This document shows positions 28,680 through 39,251 of a DNA stretch of 64,000 nucleotides, in pieces (positions within the stretch are counted from its first letter, which is position 1; each line of letters starts with the position of its first letter). Under the pieces are notes generated by a model that had not been told where the DNA came from, made no database searches, and saw only the letters and a list, made by a program, of their open reading frames with translations. The DNA is taken from assembly GCF_014192155.1 (NCBI RefSeq), contig NZ_JACHXO010000001.1:1-64000 (forward strand), written 5' to 3'. The translations under genes and the position numbers were made by a program. This stretch comes from Roseateles terrae. Lineage in GTDB: Bacteria; Pseudomonadota; Gammaproteobacteria; Burkholderiales; Burkholderiaceae_C.

Positions 28680-29161
28680 GCCAGCAACTGCTGCACGCGC
28701 GCCCATTCCTCGGGCGTGACTGGCGTGATCGACAAGCGGTTGCCTGGCTGCAGCGTGCGCATGCCGGCCAATGCCGGGTCCGCTTTCATCTCCGCCAGTG
28801 ACAGCAGCCGTGTCTTGCGCACGAAGCGCACATCCACATGCACCCAGCGCGGGGACTGCTTGATCGACTTGACGTCGAAATACGGGCTTGCGGGATCGAA
28901 CTGCGTCGCATCGGTGTAGGCCAGTCGGCTCACCTCGGCGAAGCCGGCAATGCCGGGCTGCGGGCAGGACGAGTGATAGAACAGCACCCCGTCGCCCAGC
29001 CGCATGGCGTCGCGCATGAAATTGCGCGCCTGGTAGTTGCGAACGCCGGTCCAGGGCAGGGTGCCTGCGGCTTCCAGATGATCGATGGAGGCTTCGTCCG
29101 GCTCGGACTTCATCAGCCAATATTGCGGCTGCGCCTGCGGACTCGTCTGGGGGAGGGTCAT
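28676..29161 (-). CDS. EVE domain protein
   Basis: 161 aa from ATG 29161. EVE domains (PUA-like fold) bind modified bases in DNA or RNA; bacterial stand-alone members have unknown targets. Motifs: YWLMKSEPDEASIDHL, WTGVRNYQARNFMRD, GDGVLFYHSSCPQPGIAGFAEV, all typical of the thymocyte nuclear protein 1 group. The gene begins about 13 bases after the predicted 6S RNA end, so part of its transcription may come from ssrS read-through. Confidence 0.9.
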   Translation of the reverse strand: MTLPQTSPQAQPQYWLMKSEPDEASIDHLEAAGTLPWTGVRNYQARNFMRDAMRLGDGVLFYHSSCPQPGIAGFAEVSRLAYTDATQFDPASPYFDVKSIKQSPRWVHVDVRFVRKTRLLSLAEMKADPALAGMRTLQPGNRLSITPVTPEEWARVQQLLA

Positions 29162-29173
29162 GAAGGGTAAGAG

Positions 29174-29353
29174 GTGTCCACAGCGAACCGTGAGTCGCAT
29201 TCCTGAACCCTAGGGGTACAGGTGGGCGAGGTCAGCAAAGCTTCGGGTTCATCTGACGCGAGACGCTCACACCAGCCTTGCAATGTTCCAAGCCCTTGCT
29301 CGCGAAAGCATCGGTTCAAGGAAATATAAAACTCACGCGAACGCGGTGGACAG
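29174..29353 (-). ncRNA. ssrS: 6S RNA
   Basis: About 180 nt on the minus strand, directly after zapA, the conserved ssrS position. The ends form the long closing stem: TGTCCAC (5', + coordinates 29346-29352) pairs with GTGGACA (29175-29181), and CGTGAG (29332-29337) pairs with CTCACG (29189-29194). The central part CCTTGAACC ... AAGGGCTTGGAAC resembles the terminal stem of known 6S RNAs. 6S RNA mimics an open promoter and holds sigma70 RNA polymerase in stationary phase. Exact ends are estimated. Confidence 0.85.
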
Positions 29354-29380
29354 AAAAGATTCTACGCCTGTGCGGACCGC

Positions 29381-29740
29381 TCAGAGCAGTTGCCCATCTT
29401 GCGCAAGGGCTTCATCGATACGCTTCATCAAGAGATCGATTTCGGGTAGGGATTCTGCAGCGGCCGCGTTCGTCGCGGCGAGGTCGGCCGGGACGCCTGA
29501 CGACGATGGCGAGGACGCTGCAGATTGAGCGGTCTGCGCCGCCGCGTCGCTCAACGAGAAGGCCAGGTTCAGGGCCGCCAGTACCGCAATGCGCTCCCGT
29601 GCCTTGATCTTGCCGGAGTCCCGGATGGCGCACATTTCCTTGTCCACCCGCGACACCGCCTTGCTCAGCGCGGCCTCGCCGCCTTCGGGGCAGCCCAGCA
29701 GGTAGCTCTGACCCATGATGGTGACTTCCATTTGCTTCAT
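29381..29740 (-). CDS. zapA: Cell division protein ZapA
   Basis: 119 aa. Binds and bundles FtsZ at the division site. N-terminal VTIMGQSYLLGCPEGGEAAL, then the conserved KIKARERIAVLAALNLAF helix and a C-terminal coiled coil. A Ser/Ala-rich insert (near residues 70-95) is longer than in E. coli. Start ATG 29740 overlaps the upstream coiled-coil gene by 4 bases; an internal ATG at 29731 is possible. Followed by 6S RNA. Confidence 0.92.
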   Translation of the reverse strand: MKQMEVTIMGQSYLLGCPEGGEAALSKAVSRVDKEMCAIRDSGKIKARERIAVLAALNLAFSLSDAAAQTAQSAASSPSSSGVPADLAATNAAAAESLPEIDLLMKRIDEALAQDGQLL

Positions 29741-29955
29741 GTGTCGCTCTTCTGCGAGTCAGTGGATTCGAGGGGGAGGCGGTCGAGCAGGGCATCCACA
29801 CGGGCGCGCGCAGCGGCCAGTCGAGAGCGGAGGCTGTCCCGCTCCACCGTCAGGGCCTGGACCTGTTCCTGGAGCAGGCTGTTGGTCCGCGTGAGCTCTT
29901 CATGGCGTACGAGCAGGCGCTCCACACGATCGACAAGGTCGTTCAAGCTGGGCAT
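29737..29955 (-). CDS. ZapB-like coiled-coil protein (TIGR02449 type)
   Basis: 72 aa, almost entirely coiled coil (VERLLVRHEELTRTNSLLQE, then LTVERDSLRSRLAAARARV). The position just ahead of zapA, with an ATGA overlap, matches the small TIGR02449 proteins found with zapA in beta- and gammaproteobacteria. Probably a Z-ring-associated partner, by analogy with ZapB. Confidence 0.8.
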   Translation of the reverse strand: MPSLNDLVDRVERLLVRHEELTRTNSLLQEQVQALTVERDSLRSRLAAARARVDALLDRLPLESTDSQKSDT

Positions 29956-30034
29956 GGTGGCAGGAGTCCGTCAGATAAATCGATGTGGCATCGCGGCCAT
30001 CGCAATTGTAGGCGTCGCAACCCGTTTGACAGCC

Positions 30035-30673
30035 TCAACGGGCCCCAGCCAGGGGGGCGCTGTCACATTCGGAAACGACTGCGCAGCGCTCGCACCAAGG
30101 GCGGCGAGCCTGGCACACATAGCGCCCATGCAGGATCAGCCAGTGGTGGGCATCCACCATGAATTCAGCGGGCACCCGTGCCAGCAACTGCTGCTCCACC
30201 TCCAGCACATTTTTGCCAGGCGCAAGACCGGTGCGGTTGCTGACGCGGAAGATGTGGGTGTCCACCGCCATGGTGGCTTCGCCAAAGGCGACATTCAGCA
30301 CCACATTGGCGGTCTTGCGGCCGACGCCGGGCAAGGCTTCGAGTGCTTCGCGGCTGCGCGGCACCTGGCCGCCATGCTGGTCGACCAGCATGCGGCAGGT
30401 GGTGTAGAGGTTGCGCGCCTTGGTCTTGTACAGGCCAATGGTCTTGATGAAGTCCGCCAGCCGTTCCTCGCCGAGGTCAAGGATCTTCTGCGGGGTGTTG
30501 GCCACCACAAAGAGCCGGCGCGTTGCCTTGTTGACGCCCACATCGGTCGCCTGGGCCGACAGCAGCACGGCGGCCAGCAACTCGAAGACGCTGGCGTATT
30601 CCAGCTCGGTTTGCGGCGAGGGATTGGCCCGGCGCAAGGTCTCGAAAAAGGTCTGGATCTGCTGACGGTTCAT
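30035..30673 (-). CDS. nth: Endonuclease III
   Basis: 212 aa DNA glycosylase/AP lyase for oxidised pyrimidines. Helix-hairpin-helix LPGVGRKTANVVLNVAFGE with the catalytic Lys at its end, catalytic Asp in AVDTHIFRVSNR, and the C-terminal 4Fe-4S loop CQARRPWCERCAVVSEC with spacing C-x6-C-x2-C-x5-C. Downstream of rsxB, with a gap of about 80 bases, the usual betaproteobacterial order. Confidence 0.96.
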   Translation of the reverse strand: MNRQQIQTFFETLRRANPSPQTELEYASVFELLAAVLLSAQATDVGVNKATRRLFVVANTPQKILDLGEERLADFIKTIGLYKTKARNLYTTCRMLVDQHGGQVPRSREALEALPGVGRKTANVVLNVAFGEATMAVDTHIFRVSNRTGLAPGKNVLEVEQQLLARVPAEFMVDAHHWLILHGRYVCQARRPWCERCAVVSECDSAPLAGAR

Positions 30674-30751
30674 CGTTCAGGGCCCCTGGGTCCGGGCACG
30701 GTTCTGGACAATCGATCTGCACCTGACGAACGGCGCTTCCACGCCGCCGCG

Positions 30752-31420
30752 TCAAGCACCGCGCTTGGCCCTTGCACGCGCCAGGGCAGCTTCGATCACG
30801 GCGCGTTTGCGGTCGAGTTGCACCGGATCGGTCAGCTTGGACGCCTCTTCCAGATGCTCGAGTTTGTGCTGCGCCTTGGCTTCCAGCGCTTCGTCGTGCT
30901 CGCGCTGCTGCCGCACGACCCGCAGCTCATGGGCGCGGTAGCGGGAGCGAGCCACGTCCGCCTGTGCCGGGCTCCAGGCATCCCAGCCGGTGCGGCCCAG
31001 GGTGACATTCTTGAGCGAGATGCAGTCGACGGGGCAGACCGGAATGCACAGCTCACAGCCGGTGCAGTCTTCTTCCAGCACCACATGCATCTGCTTGTTG
31101 CTGCCCAGGATCGCATCCACCGGGCAGGCCTTGATGCACAGCGTGCAGCCGATGCACCAGTCTTCATCAATCACCGCCAGGCGCAGCGGGCCTTCCACCC
31201 CATGCTCCGCATTCAAGGGGACGACGGGCTGACCGGTCACGGCCGCGAGGCGGCGGATGCCTTCCGCGCCGCCGGGTGGGCACTGGTTGATCGGCGCCTC
31301 GCCGTGGGCGATGGCGTGGGCGTAGGAATGGCAGTCGGGATAGCCGCAGCGGGTGCACTGCGTCTGCGGCAAGGCCTGGTCCAGTTGATGGACCAGGGCC
31401 TCCAGGGCTTGGGAATTCAC
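30752..31420 (-). CDS. rsxB: RsxB/RnfB-type ferredoxin protein
   Basis: 222 aa from GTG 31420, coupled to phaZ by a GTGA overlap. It lacks the membrane anchor of classical RnfB. An N-terminal Fer4-like domain ([15 protein letters not shown] ... NQCPPGG) is followed by two 4Fe-4S motifs, [12 protein letters not shown] and [12 protein letters not shown], and a charged coiled-coil tail of about 70 residues. No other rsx/rnf genes are present, so it works outside a full Rnf complex; a solitary copy next to nth is common in betaproteobacteria. Function likely electron transfer, partner unknown. Confidence 0.88.
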   Translation of the reverse strand: MNSQALEALVHQLDQALPQTQCTRCGYPDCHSYAHAIAHGEAPINQCPPGGAEGIRRLAAVTGQPVVPLNAEHGVEGPLRLAVIDEDWCIGCTLCIKACPVDAILGSNKQMHVVLEEDCTGCELCIPVCPVDCISLKNVTLGRTGWDAWSPAQADVARSRYRAHELRVVRQQREHDEALEAKAQHKLEHLEEASKLTDPVQLDRKRAVIEAALARARAKRGA

Positions 31421-32730
31421 TCGGTCGTCTGGCGCTGGCGGCTGGTCTTGGTGGACGAGCGCCGGGGCGCGGCTGTCTGATGCAACGGGGCTGCATCGTA
31501 CTTGGCAATGAAGTCGCGCACGGTGGGATAGACCTTCTCGCGCCAGCGGCGGCCGGAGAAGATGCCGTAGTGACCGGCGCCGATGGCGTCGTAATGCCGC
31601 TGATGCTCGGGCGCAATGCCGCTGCACAGTTCATGTGCGGCGCGGGTCTGGCCGGCGCCGGAGATGTCGTCAAGCTCGCCTTCCACCGTCAGCAGGGCAG
31701 TCTCGTGGATGTCCTGCGGGCGCACCCGCTGGCCGCCCACGTCCCAGGTGCCGTTGACCAGGGCAAAGTCCTGGAAGACGGTGCGGATGGTGTCCAGGTA
31801 ATACTCCGCCGGCATGTCCAGCACCGCGTTGTATTCGTCGTAGAAGCGCCGGTGGGATTCGGCGCTGTCGTCATCGCCGCGCACCAGATCGAGGAAGTAG
31901 TCGTAGTGCGAGGTGAGGTGGCGGTCCGGATTCATCGCCACAAAACCGGTGTGCTGGAGGAAGCCGGGATACACGCGGCGGCCTTCGCCCGGATAGTTGG
32001 TCGGCACCCGGTGGATCACGTTGTTCTCGAACCAGCTGTAGCTCTTGTTCATCGCCAGATTGTTCACGGCGGTGGGGCTGCGCCGGGCATCGATCGGGCC
32101 GCCCATCATCGTCATCGAGCGCGGCGTCGCCTCGCCGTTGCTGGCCATCAGCGAAATGGCCGCCAGCACCGGCACGGTGGGCTGGCAGACGGAGATGACG
32201 TGGCAGTCCTCGCCGACGTGGCGGATGAAGTCCTGCACGTAGTAGATGTAGTCGTCCAGATGGAAGGCGCCCTGGTCGAGCGACACCATGCGGGCGTCCG
32301 TCCAGTCGGTGATGTAGACCTTGTGGTCCTTGAGCAGTTGACGCACCGTGTCCCGCAGCAGCGTGGCGTGGTGGCCTGAAAGCGGCGCCACCACCAGCAC
32401 GGTGGGTTGGGATTTCATCTTGGCCAGGACGGTTTCATTGTCGCTGTAGCGCTTGAAGCGCAGCAGGCGACAGAAGGGTTTCTCCAGCGCCACCAGTTCC
32501 TGCACGGCCACGTCGACGCCGTCCACCTGCACCGACGGGATGTTGAATTCCGGCTTTTCGTATTCCTTCGCCAGCCGGTGCATCAGGTCCAGCCCGGCAG
32601 ACATGCGCTGGGAGGCAGGCATGTGGGAGAAGGGCGACAGCGGATGGCTGTAGAGCTTGGCAGCGGCGCTCGCGAATTCGGCGAACGGGCTCATCAGCGC
32701 GCGCTGGGTTTCATAGAGCTGGTAAAGCAT
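31417..32730 (-). CDS. phaZ: Intracellular polyhydroxyalkanoate depolymerase
   Basis: 437 aa, no signal peptide. Mobilises stored PHB. Matches the PhaZa1/DepolymA type: [20 protein letters not shown] at the N-terminus, the alpha/beta-hydrolase nucleophile region [17 protein letters not shown] with Cys in place of Ser, as in the Ralstonia enzyme, and a C-terminal [17 protein letters not shown] with the catalytic His. Overlaps rsxB by 4 bases, an unusual neighbour for carbon storage. Confidence 0.93.
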   Translation of the reverse strand: MLYQLYETQRALMSPFAEFASAAAKLYSHPLSPFSHMPASQRMSAGLDLMHRLAKEYEKPEFNIPSVQVDGVDVAVQELVALEKPFCRLLRFKRYSDNETVLAKMKSQPTVLVVAPLSGHHATLLRDTVRQLLKDHKVYITDWTDARMVSLDQGAFHLDDYIYYVQDFIRHVGEDCHVISVCQPTVPVLAAISLMASNGEATPRSMTMMGGPIDARRSPTAVNNLAMNKSYSWFENNVIHRVPTNYPGEGRRVYPGFLQHTGFVAMNPDRHLTSHYDYFLDLVRGDDDSAESHRRFYDEYNAVLDMPAEYYLDTIRTVFQDFALVNGTWDVGGQRVRPQDIHETALLTVEGELDDISGAGQTRAAHELCSGIAPEHQRHYDAIGAGHYGIFSGRRWREKVYPTVRDFIAKYDAAPLHQTAAPRRSSTKTSRQRQTTE

Positions 32731-32941
32731 CTGGCGACCCCTACGGAAAAGCGGTGGACCTGGACAGGGACCAGAGCGGATGCTCCGGTGATTGTGCGAT
32801 GCAGCAATTCTAGGACGGTACCGGGCTCAGTGTCCGCCGCGAATGCGACATCCGCGCGGTCAGCAGGGCGGTGCAGGCCGCTTCCGGCGGCTTTTCGTCA
32901 CACATGCGGGGGAAATCGCCGGGAACGACACGGCGCCGACC

Positions 32942-32973
32942 AAAAAAAAGCCGACCCGCGGAGGCGGGCCGGC
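32942..32973 (-). terminator. Terminator of the aminotransferase gene
   Basis: On the minus strand a GC-rich stem (about 9-10 bp with one bulge, loop CTCC) ends in eight Ts. It lies 25 bases past the stop at 32998. Confidence 0.85.
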
Positions 32974-32997
32974 CCTGATCTGGCTGAAAGGAAGGGC

Positions 32998-34200
32998 TTA
33001 AGCCTTCTTCACCGCGGCGATGGCGGCCGCCACCGCCTTGATGTTCTTGCTGTTCAGCGCCGCCACGCAGATGCGGCCCGAGTCCACACCGTAGATGCCG
33101 AATTCGCTACGCAGGCGCTGCATCTGCTCCACGCTCAGGCCCGAGTAGCTGAACATGCCCTTCTGGCGGGTGATGAAGTTCAGGTCGTCGGTAATGCCGG
33201 CGGCCTTGAGTTCCTGCACCAGGGCTTCGCGCATCTGGCGGATGCGCACCCGCATGCCGCCCAGTTCCTCTTCCCACTGCGCACGCAGGGCCGGGGTGGA
33301 CAGCACCGTGGCCACCACCTGGGCGCCGTGCGTCGGCGGATTGGAATAGTTGGTGCGGATCACGATCTTGAGCTGGCTCAGCACCTTGGTGGTTTCTTCG
33401 GCGGTGCTGCACACCACGCTCAGGGCGCCCACGCGCTCGCCATACAGCGAGAAGCTCTTGGAGAAGCTGGTGGAAACAAAGAAGTCCAGGCCGGCGGCCA
33501 GGAACTGGCGGATGACCGCGCCGTCTTCGGCGATGCCTTCGCCAAAGCCCTGGTAGGCCATGTCCAGGAAGGGCACGAGGCCCGCGGTCTTGACGGCTTC
33601 CACCACCTGTTCCCACTGGGCGCTGCTCAGGTCGTAGCCGGTCGGGTTGTGGCAGCAGGCGTGCAGCACCACGATGGTGCCGGCAGGAGCGGCCTTCAGC
33701 GCGGCCAGCATGCCGTCGAAGTGGATGCCGCGGTTGGCGGCGTCGTAATACGGGTAGGTCTCGACCTGGAAACCCGCGCTCGTGAACAGCGCGCGATGGT
33801 TTTCCCAGGACGGGTCGGAAATCAGCACCTTGGCCGACGGGTTGAGCTTCTTCAGGAAGTCCGCACCGACCTTCAGGCCGCCAGTGCCGCCCAGCGCCTG
33901 CACCGTGGCCACGCGCTTGGTCTTCACCACGTCGGAGTCGGCGCCAAACACGAGACCCTGCACCGCCTGGTCATAGGCGGCAATGCCATCGATCGGCAGA
34001 TAGCCGCGGGCCTTCGGGGCAGCGAGCATCTGCGATTCGGCGGCGGCCACGCAGGCCAGCAGCGGCAGCTTGCCGTTGTCGTCGTAATAAACGCCCACGC
34101 CCAGATTCACCTTGTTGGGATTGGGGTCGGCATTGAATTGCTCGTTGAGCCCCAGGATGGGGTCGCGGGGGGCCATGGCGACGGCGGCGAACAGGGACAT
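32998..34200 (-). CDS. Aromatic/aspartate aminotransferase
   Basis: 400 aa from ATG 34200 (MSLFAAVAMAPRDPILGLNE); the upstream frame extension is not conserved-looking. PLP enzyme of class I, subgroup Ialpha (AspC/TyrB). Visible: NLGVGVYYDDNGKLPLL, HACCHNPTGYDLSSAQW, and the PLP lysine in STSFSKSFSLYGERVG; the C-terminal GRICVAALN carries the substrate-carboxylate Arg. Could act on aspartate, tyrosine or phenylalanine. Divergent from uvrB. Confidence 0.93.
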   Translation of the reverse strand: MSLFAAVAMAPRDPILGLNEQFNADPNPNKVNLGVGVYYDDNGKLPLLACVAAAESQMLAAPKARGYLPIDGIAAYDQAVQGLVFGADSDVVKTKRVATVQALGGTGGLKVGADFLKKLNPSAKVLISDPSWENHRALFTSAGFQVETYPYYDAANRGIHFDGMLAALKAAPAGTIVVLHACCHNPTGYDLSSAQWEQVVEAVKTAGLVPFLDMAYQGFGEGIAEDGAVIRQFLAAGLDFFVSTSFSKSFSLYGERVGALSVVCSTAEETTKVLSQLKIVIRTNYSNPPTHGAQVVATVLSTPALRAQWEEELGGMRVRIRQMREALVQELKAAGITDDLNFITRQKGMFSYSGLSVEQMQRLRSEFGIYGVDSGRICVAALNSKNIKAVAAAIAAVKKA

Positions 34201-34394
34201 GAGGTTTCCTGACAGGTGTGCTGACACTACGCTGGCACGAGCGGCGGCGAGAATATGCGCCGTCACCCAGCCAACCAGGCAGAGAAGCAGAGAAGCAAAT
34301 AAGAGCTTGACGGGTTTGCTACGCTGTACCGTTGGTTGCCCAACGCAGCCTGCCGATTGTAGGCAGGGAATGGGCGTTGCCCAGGGATTACCCG

Positions 34395-36578
34395 ATGAGT
34401 CGTACCACTGTTGCCAAGACCCTTGCTGCCGCCCGTGGCGGTGCCATGTCCGCGTCCGAAGCCGATGCCCTCGGGCCCGGCCAGGAAGCGGCGGGTGCCG
34501 GCGCCGAGCTGCCGAAGGGCGAATTCGTTGCTTTCGAAGGCTCCCCGTTCCAGCTGTTCCAGCCGTATCCGCCGGCGGGCGACCAGCCCACGGCCATTCA
34601 GCAGCTGGTGGAAGGGGTGCAGGACGGCCTCAGCTTCCAGACGCTGCTGGGCGTGACTGGCTCGGGCAAGACCTTCACCATGGCCAACACCATTGCCCGG
34701 CTGGGGCGGCCGGCCATCGTGTTTGCGCCCAACAAGACCCTGGCCGCGCAGCTCTACAGCGAATTCCGGGAATTCTTTCCGAAGAATGCGGTGGAGTATT
34801 TCGTCAGTTATTACGACTACTACCAGCCCGAAGCCTATGTGCCACAGCGCGATCTGTTCATCGAGAAGGACAGCGCGATCAACGAGCAGATCGAGCAGCT
34901 GCGCCTCTCCTGCACCAAGAGCCTTCTGGAGCGGCGTGATGTGATCATCGTCGCCTCCGTGTCGGCCATCTACGGTATTGGCAATCCGAGCGACTATCAC
35001 CAGATGGTCATGACCCTGCGCGTGGGCGACAAGATGGGCCAGCGGGATGTCATCGCCCAGTTGGCGCGCATGCAGTACACCCGCAACGAGACCGAATTCA
35101 CCCGGGGCCATTTCCGGGTGCGCGGCGACACCATCGATGTGTTCCCGGCGGAGCATTCGGAACTCGCCCTGCGCATCGAGCTCTTTGACGACGAAGTGGA
35201 CGGCCTGCAGCTCTTCGACCCGCTGACCGGCCACATCCGTCAGAAGATTCCCCGCTTCACCGTTTACCCGTCCAGCCATTACGTGACGCCGCGGGACCGG
35301 GTGGTCGCCGCCATGGAGACCATCAAGGAAGAGCTGCGGGAGCGCGTGGCCCATTTCGTCAAGGAAGGCAAACTGGTGGAAGCCCAGCGGCTGGAGCAGC
35401 GCACCCGTTTCGACCTGGAAATGCTGCAGGAAGTCGGCCACTGCAAGGGCATCGAGAACTACACCCGGCACCTGTCTGGCGCCGCGCCGGGCGAGCCGCC
35501 GCCGACCCTGGTGGACTATCTGCCGCCCGACGCGCTGATGTTCCTGGATGAAAGCCACGTGCTGATTGGCCAGTTCGGCGCCATGTACAACGGCGACCGT
35601 GCGCGCAAGACGACGCTGGTGGAATACGGTTTCCGCCTGCCCTCGGCCATGGACAACCGCCCGCTGAAGTTCGAAGAGTACGAACGCAAGATGCGGCAGG
35701 CGATTTTTGTCTCGGCCACGCCGGGCGACTATGAAAAGCGCCAGGCCGGCCAGGTGGTCGAGCAGGTGGTGCGGCCCACCGGGCTGGTGGATCCGATCGT
35801 CGAAGTGCGGCCGGCCGTGCATCAGGTGGACGATGTGCTGCAGGAGATCCGTGATCGCGTCGAGATCAACGAGCGGGTGCTGATTACGACGCTGACCAAG
35901 CGCATGGCCGAGCAGCTGACCGAATATCTCAGCGACAACGGCGTCAAGGTGCGTTATCTGCATTCGGACGTGGATACGGTCGAGCGGGTGGAGATTCTGC
36001 GCGACTTGCGGCTGGGGACCTTCGACGTGCTGGTGGGGATCAACCTGCTGCGGGAGGGCCTGGACATTCCGGAAGTCTCCCTGGTGGCGATTCTGGATGC
36101 CGACAAGGAAGGCTTCCTGCGGGCTGAACGCAGCCTGATCCAGACCATTGGTCGCGCGGCGCGGAACGTCAATGGCAAGGCCATCCTCTATGCGGACCGC
36201 ATCACCGAATCGATGCGCAAGGCCATCGGCGAAACGGAACGTCGCCGGGCCAAGCAGATCGAGTTCAATGCGGCCAATGGCATCACCCCCCGAGGGGTGA
36301 TCAAGCGGATCAAGGAATTGATCGAGGGGGTCTACAGCGACAAGCCCGGCCGCGACGATGTCAAGCTGATCGAGCAGACGGCCGAAGTGGAGGCCATGAG
36401 CGAGCGCGACCTCAGCAAGCGCATCACCCAGCTGGAGAAGCAGATGCTGGAGCATGCTCGCAACCTCGAGTTCGAGAAGGCGGCGCGGCTGCGCGATCAG
36501 TTGTCCCAGCTCAAGGAGCAGGCGTTTGGCGCGGCGGTGCACGACAACGTGGTGCCCATCACCAGCGCCAAAGGGTGA
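34395..36578 (+). CDS. uvrB: Excinuclease ABC subunit B
   Basis: 727 aa from ATG 34395; a further internal ATG at 34446 is possible, since the first ~35 residues are not part of the UvrB core. Damage verification helicase of nucleotide excision repair. Walker [13 protein letters not shown], beta-hairpin region [19 protein letters not shown]-like [12 protein letters not shown], helicase motifs [19 protein letters not shown] and [10 protein letters not shown]-terminal UVR motif [15 protein letters not shown]. Confidence 0.96.
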   Translation: MSRTTVAKTLAAARGGAMSASEADALGPGQEAAGAGAELPKGEFVAFEGSPFQLFQPYPPAGDQPTAIQQLVEGVQDGLSFQTLLGVTGSGKTFTMANTIARLGRPAIVFAPNKTLAAQLYSEFREFFPKNAVEYFVSYYDYYQPEAYVPQRDLFIEKDSAINEQIEQLRLSCTKSLLERRDVIIVASVSAIYGIGNPSDYHQMVMTLRVGDKMGQRDVIAQLARMQYTRNETEFTRGHFRVRGDTIDVFPAEHSELALRIELFDDEVDGLQLFDPLTGHIRQKIPRFTVYPSSHYVTPRDRVVAAMETIKEELRERVAHFVKEGKLVEAQRLEQRTRFDLEMLQEVGHCKGIENYTRHLSGAAPGEPPPTLVDYLPPDALMFLDESHVLIGQFGAMYNGDRARKTTLVEYGFRLPSAMDNRPLKFEEYERKMRQAIFVSATPGDYEKRQAGQVVEQVVRPTGLVDPIVEVRPAVHQVDDVLQEIRDRVEINERVLITTLTKRMAEQLTEYLSDNGVKVRYLHSDVDTVERVEILRDLRLGTFDVLVGINLLREGLDIPEVSLVAILDADKEGFLRAERSLIQTIGRAARNVNGKAILYADRITESMRKAIGETERRRAKQIEFNAANGITPRGVIKRIKELIEGVYSDKPGRDDVKLIEQTAEVEAMSERDLSKRITQLEKQMLEHARNLEFEKAARLRDQLSQLKEQAFGAAVHDNVVPITSAKG

Positions 36579-37019
36579 GGCCACCGCGATTCGAGTCATT
36601 TCGGTGGGAAGTTCGCTGCCGTGGCCGGGGTCCGTCTCGACGACCGTGGAACGAGTCCACGGACACTGCGCCTTAGCCCGCCAAAACCCCACCTCAAGCA
36701 GGGATGCTCCAGGCGCCGTCCCTGGCGTTCGTGGCGTCTGGGGCCGTCCCAGGTCCGCTGTTCGCGCGCTTGCCCTCGCATTGACACGTCTTCGCGGCGA
36801 CCAAGCGCCATTTCGTCACATCTCTAACCGAAAAACGCATCCCGCGCGGGGGCGGCTCCGGCCACCCTGCCGGCGCCCTGGGGTCGCCCGGGCAAGAATC
36901 TCCATAACCTAGTAGAATGCTCGGACATAGCAAGGGGTTAACCCTGCTGCGTGAGTCAGTCCGGAGTCCCGGGCTGTTGCCTCAGGTCCTGATGCCTTCA
37001 TCGGCCAAGGAGAAGTTCG
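36579..37019. other. Intergenic region upstream of the isc operon
   Basis: 441 bases. The last ~120 bases carry the isc promoter region, including the dyad at 36904-36928. The first 300 bases show no ORF with coding character, no tRNA and no clear terminator for uvrB. Confidence 0.4.
36904..36928 (+). promoter_or_regulatory. Putative IscR-binding dyad and -10 box
   Basis: A partly symmetrical 25-base element with CCTAG ... CTCGG half-sites matches roughly 16 of 25 positions of the E. coli type-1 IscR consensus and overlaps a TAGAAT -10-like box (36913-36918). It lies about 90 bases ahead of iscR, which suits autoregulation. The site is inferred by eye. Confidence 0.45.
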
Positions 37020-37553
37020 ATGCGTCTCACCACCAAAGGTCGTTTTGCTGTTACCGCGATGATTGATCTGGCGCTGCGCGAAAACAGCGGCCCGGTCGCG
37101 TTGGCGGCCATCAGCCAGCGCCAGCAGATTTCGCTGTCCTATCTGGAACAGCTGTTCGGCAAGCTGCGCCGTCATCAACTGGTGGAAAGCACCCGTGGTC
37201 CTGGCGGCGGCTATTCCCTGGGTCGTCGCTCCGACGAGATCACCGTGGCCGACATCATCGTGGCAGTGGATGAACCCATCGACGCCACCGGCTGCGGCGG
37301 CAAGGAAAACTGCATGGGCGACGACACCGGACGGTGCATCACCCACGACCTGTGGACCGCGCTCAACAACAAGATGATCGAGTACCTCGACTCGGTCACG
37401 CTGCGCAAGCTGGTGGATGACCAGCTGGCCAAGGGTGTCACCGTGGAAGAAGCGCCGATCAAGCGGGCCATTTCCAGCACGCCGGTCGTCAAGCCGATCC
37501 GCATCACCGCCCCCAATTCCGTGTTCGCCCTGGGCAATGCCCTGAGCAAGTAA
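37020..37553 (+). CDS. iscR: Fe-S cluster assembly regulator IscR
   Basis: 177 aa Rrf2-family regulator. N-terminal winged HTH ([49 protein letters not shown]). Cluster ligands Cys92, Cys98 and Cys106 with His109; the third Cys is two residues later than E. coli Cys104. Holo-IscR represses isc when Fe-S clusters are plentiful. First gene of the operon, 22 bases before iscS. Confidence 0.96.
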   Translation: MRLTTKGRFAVTAMIDLALRENSGPVALAAISQRQQISLSYLEQLFGKLRRHQLVESTRGPGGGYSLGRRSDEITVADIIVAVDEPIDATGCGGKENCMGDDTGRCITHDLWTALNNKMIEYLDSVTLRKLVDDQLAKGVTVEEAPIKRAISSTPVVKPIRITAPNSVFALGNALSK

Positions 37554-37575
37554 AGCCACCAGAAGACCTGTTCCC

Positions 37576-38796
37576 ATGGACATGACCCCGCATTTCCCCA
37601 TTTACATGGATTACGGCGCCACGACGCCGGTGGATCCGCGCGTCGTGGACGCGATGATTCCCTGGCTGCGCGAGCACTTCGGCAACCCGGCTTCTCGCAG
37701 CCACGCCTGGGGCTGGGAAGCGGAAGAAGCCGTGGAGAAGGCCCGTGGCCAGGTGGCCGCTCTGATCAATGCCGACCCTCGCGAGATCGTCTGGACCTCC
37801 GGGGCCACCGAGTCCAACAACCTCGCCATCAAGGGCGCGGCGCAGTTCTACAAGAGCCGCGGCAAGCACCTGATCACCATCAAGACCGAGCACAAGGCGG
37901 TGCTGGACACCACCCGCGAGCTGGAGCGCCAGGGTTTTGAGGTGACCTACCTGGACGTCCAGGAGAACGGCCTGATCGACCTGGACGTGCTCAAGGCGGC
38001 CATTCGCCCGGACACCATCCTGATCTCGGTCATGTTCGTGAACAACGAAATCGGCGTGATCCAGGACATCCCCACCATCGGTGCAATGTGCCGGGAGAAG
38101 GGCATCGTCTTCCATGTGGACGCTGCCCAGGCCACCGGCAAGGTGGAGATCGACATGGCCACGCTGCCGGTCGACCTGATGAGCCTGGCTTCCCACAAGA
38201 GCTACGGCCCCAAGGGCATCGGCGCGCTGTATGTGCGCCGCAAGCCCCGGGTGCGCCTGGAAGCACAGATGCACGGCGGGGGCCATGAGCGCGGCCTGCG
38301 TTCGGGCACGCTGCCCACCCACCAGATCGTCGGCATGGGCGAAGCTTTCCGCATCGCCCGTGAAGAGATGGCCACCGAACTGCCTCGCATCAAGGCGCTG
38401 CAGCAGCGTCTGCTGGACGGCCTGAAGGACATCGAGCAGGTGTTCATCAACGGCGACCTGACCCGCCGCGTGCCCCACAACGTCAACGCCTCCTTCAACT
38501 TCGTCGAAGGCGAGTCGCTGATCATGGGCATCAAGGGCATCGCCGTGTCCTCCGGCTCGGCCTGCACCTCGGCCAGCCTGGAACCCAGCTACGTGCTGCG
38601 CGCCCTGGGCCGCAGCGACGAACTGGCCCATTCCTCCCTGCGCATGACCATCGGCCGCTTCACCACCGAAGAAGAGATCGATTACGCCATCTCGCTGCTG
38701 AAGGACCGGGTCGCGAAGCTGCGCGAACTCTCGCCCCTGTGGGACATGTACAAGGAAGGCGTTGACATCAGCACCATCCAGTGGGCCGCCCACTGA
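37576..38796 (+). CDS. iscS: Cysteine desulfurase IscS
   Basis: 406 aa PLP enzyme that takes sulfur from cysteine for Fe-S clusters and tRNA thiolation. PLP lysine in [20 protein letters not shown]; catalytic Cys in [16 protein letters not shown]-terminal [16 protein letters not shown]. Length as in E. coli. Followed by iscU. Confidence 0.97.
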   Translation: MDMTPHFPIYMDYGATTPVDPRVVDAMIPWLREHFGNPASRSHAWGWEAEEAVEKARGQVAALINADPREIVWTSGATESNNLAIKGAAQFYKSRGKHLITIKTEHKAVLDTTRELERQGFEVTYLDVQENGLIDLDVLKAAIRPDTILISVMFVNNEIGVIQDIPTIGAMCREKGIVFHVDAAQATGKVEIDMATLPVDLMSLASHKSYGPKGIGALYVRRKPRVRLEAQMHGGGHERGLRSGTLPTHQIVGMGEAFRIAREEMATELPRIKALQQRLLDGLKDIEQVFINGDLTRRVPHNVNASFNFVEGESLIMGIKGIAVSSGSACTSASLEPSYVLRALGRSDELAHSSLRMTIGRFTTEEEIDYAISLLKDRVAKLRELSPLWDMYKEGVDISTIQWAAH

Positions 38797-38847
38797 TCCG
38801 CTGAAACGACCCATCGGGACCTTTCAAAAAAACGTTGGAGAACGACC

Positions 38848-39234
38848 ATGGCATACAGTGACAAAGTGCTGGACCACTACGACAACCCCCGCAACGTTGG
38901 CGCCTTCGAAAAGGGCGACGAGTCGGTGGGTACCGGCATGGTGGGCGCGCCCGCCTGCGGCGACGTGATGCGCCTGCAGATCAAGGTGAATCCGGCCACC
39001 GGCCTGATCGAGGACGCCAAGTTCAAGACCTACGGCTGCGGCTCGGCCATTGCGTCCAGCTCGCTGGTGACGGAATGGGTCAAGGGCAAGTCCCTGGACG
39101 AAGCCCTGACCATCAAGAACACCCACATCGCCGAAGAACTGGCGCTGCCGCCGGTGAAGATCCACTGCTCCATCCTGGCGGAAGACGCCATCAAGGCGGC
39201 GGTGGACGATTACCGCGCCAAGCACGCCCAATAA
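38848..39234 (+). CDS. iscU: Fe-S scaffold protein IscU
   Basis: 128 aa. Cysteine ligands in [23 protein letters not shown] and [12 protein letters not shown]; the LPPVK motif recognised by HscA is present just before the third Cys. Ribosome site GGAGA 7-11 bases ahead of ATG. Confidence 0.97.
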   Translation: MAYSDKVLDHYDNPRNVGAFEKGDESVGTGMVGAPACGDVMRLQIKVNPATGLIEDAKFKTYGCGSAIASSSLVTEWVKGKSLDEALTIKNTHIAEELALPPVKIHCSILAEDAIKAAVDDYRAKHAQ

Positions 39235-39251
39235 GGCGGGCGGGATCCATC

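Noticed and set aside
31420..31627. Longer N-terminus for rsxB
   Set aside because: The extension overlaps phaZ coding sequence in another frame; the GTG at 31420 forms a normal GTGA overlap and precedes the ferredoxin-like domain.
34263..36692. 809-codon frame antisense to uvrB
   Set aside because: Same reasoning: opposite a full-length conserved gene, no recognisable motif.
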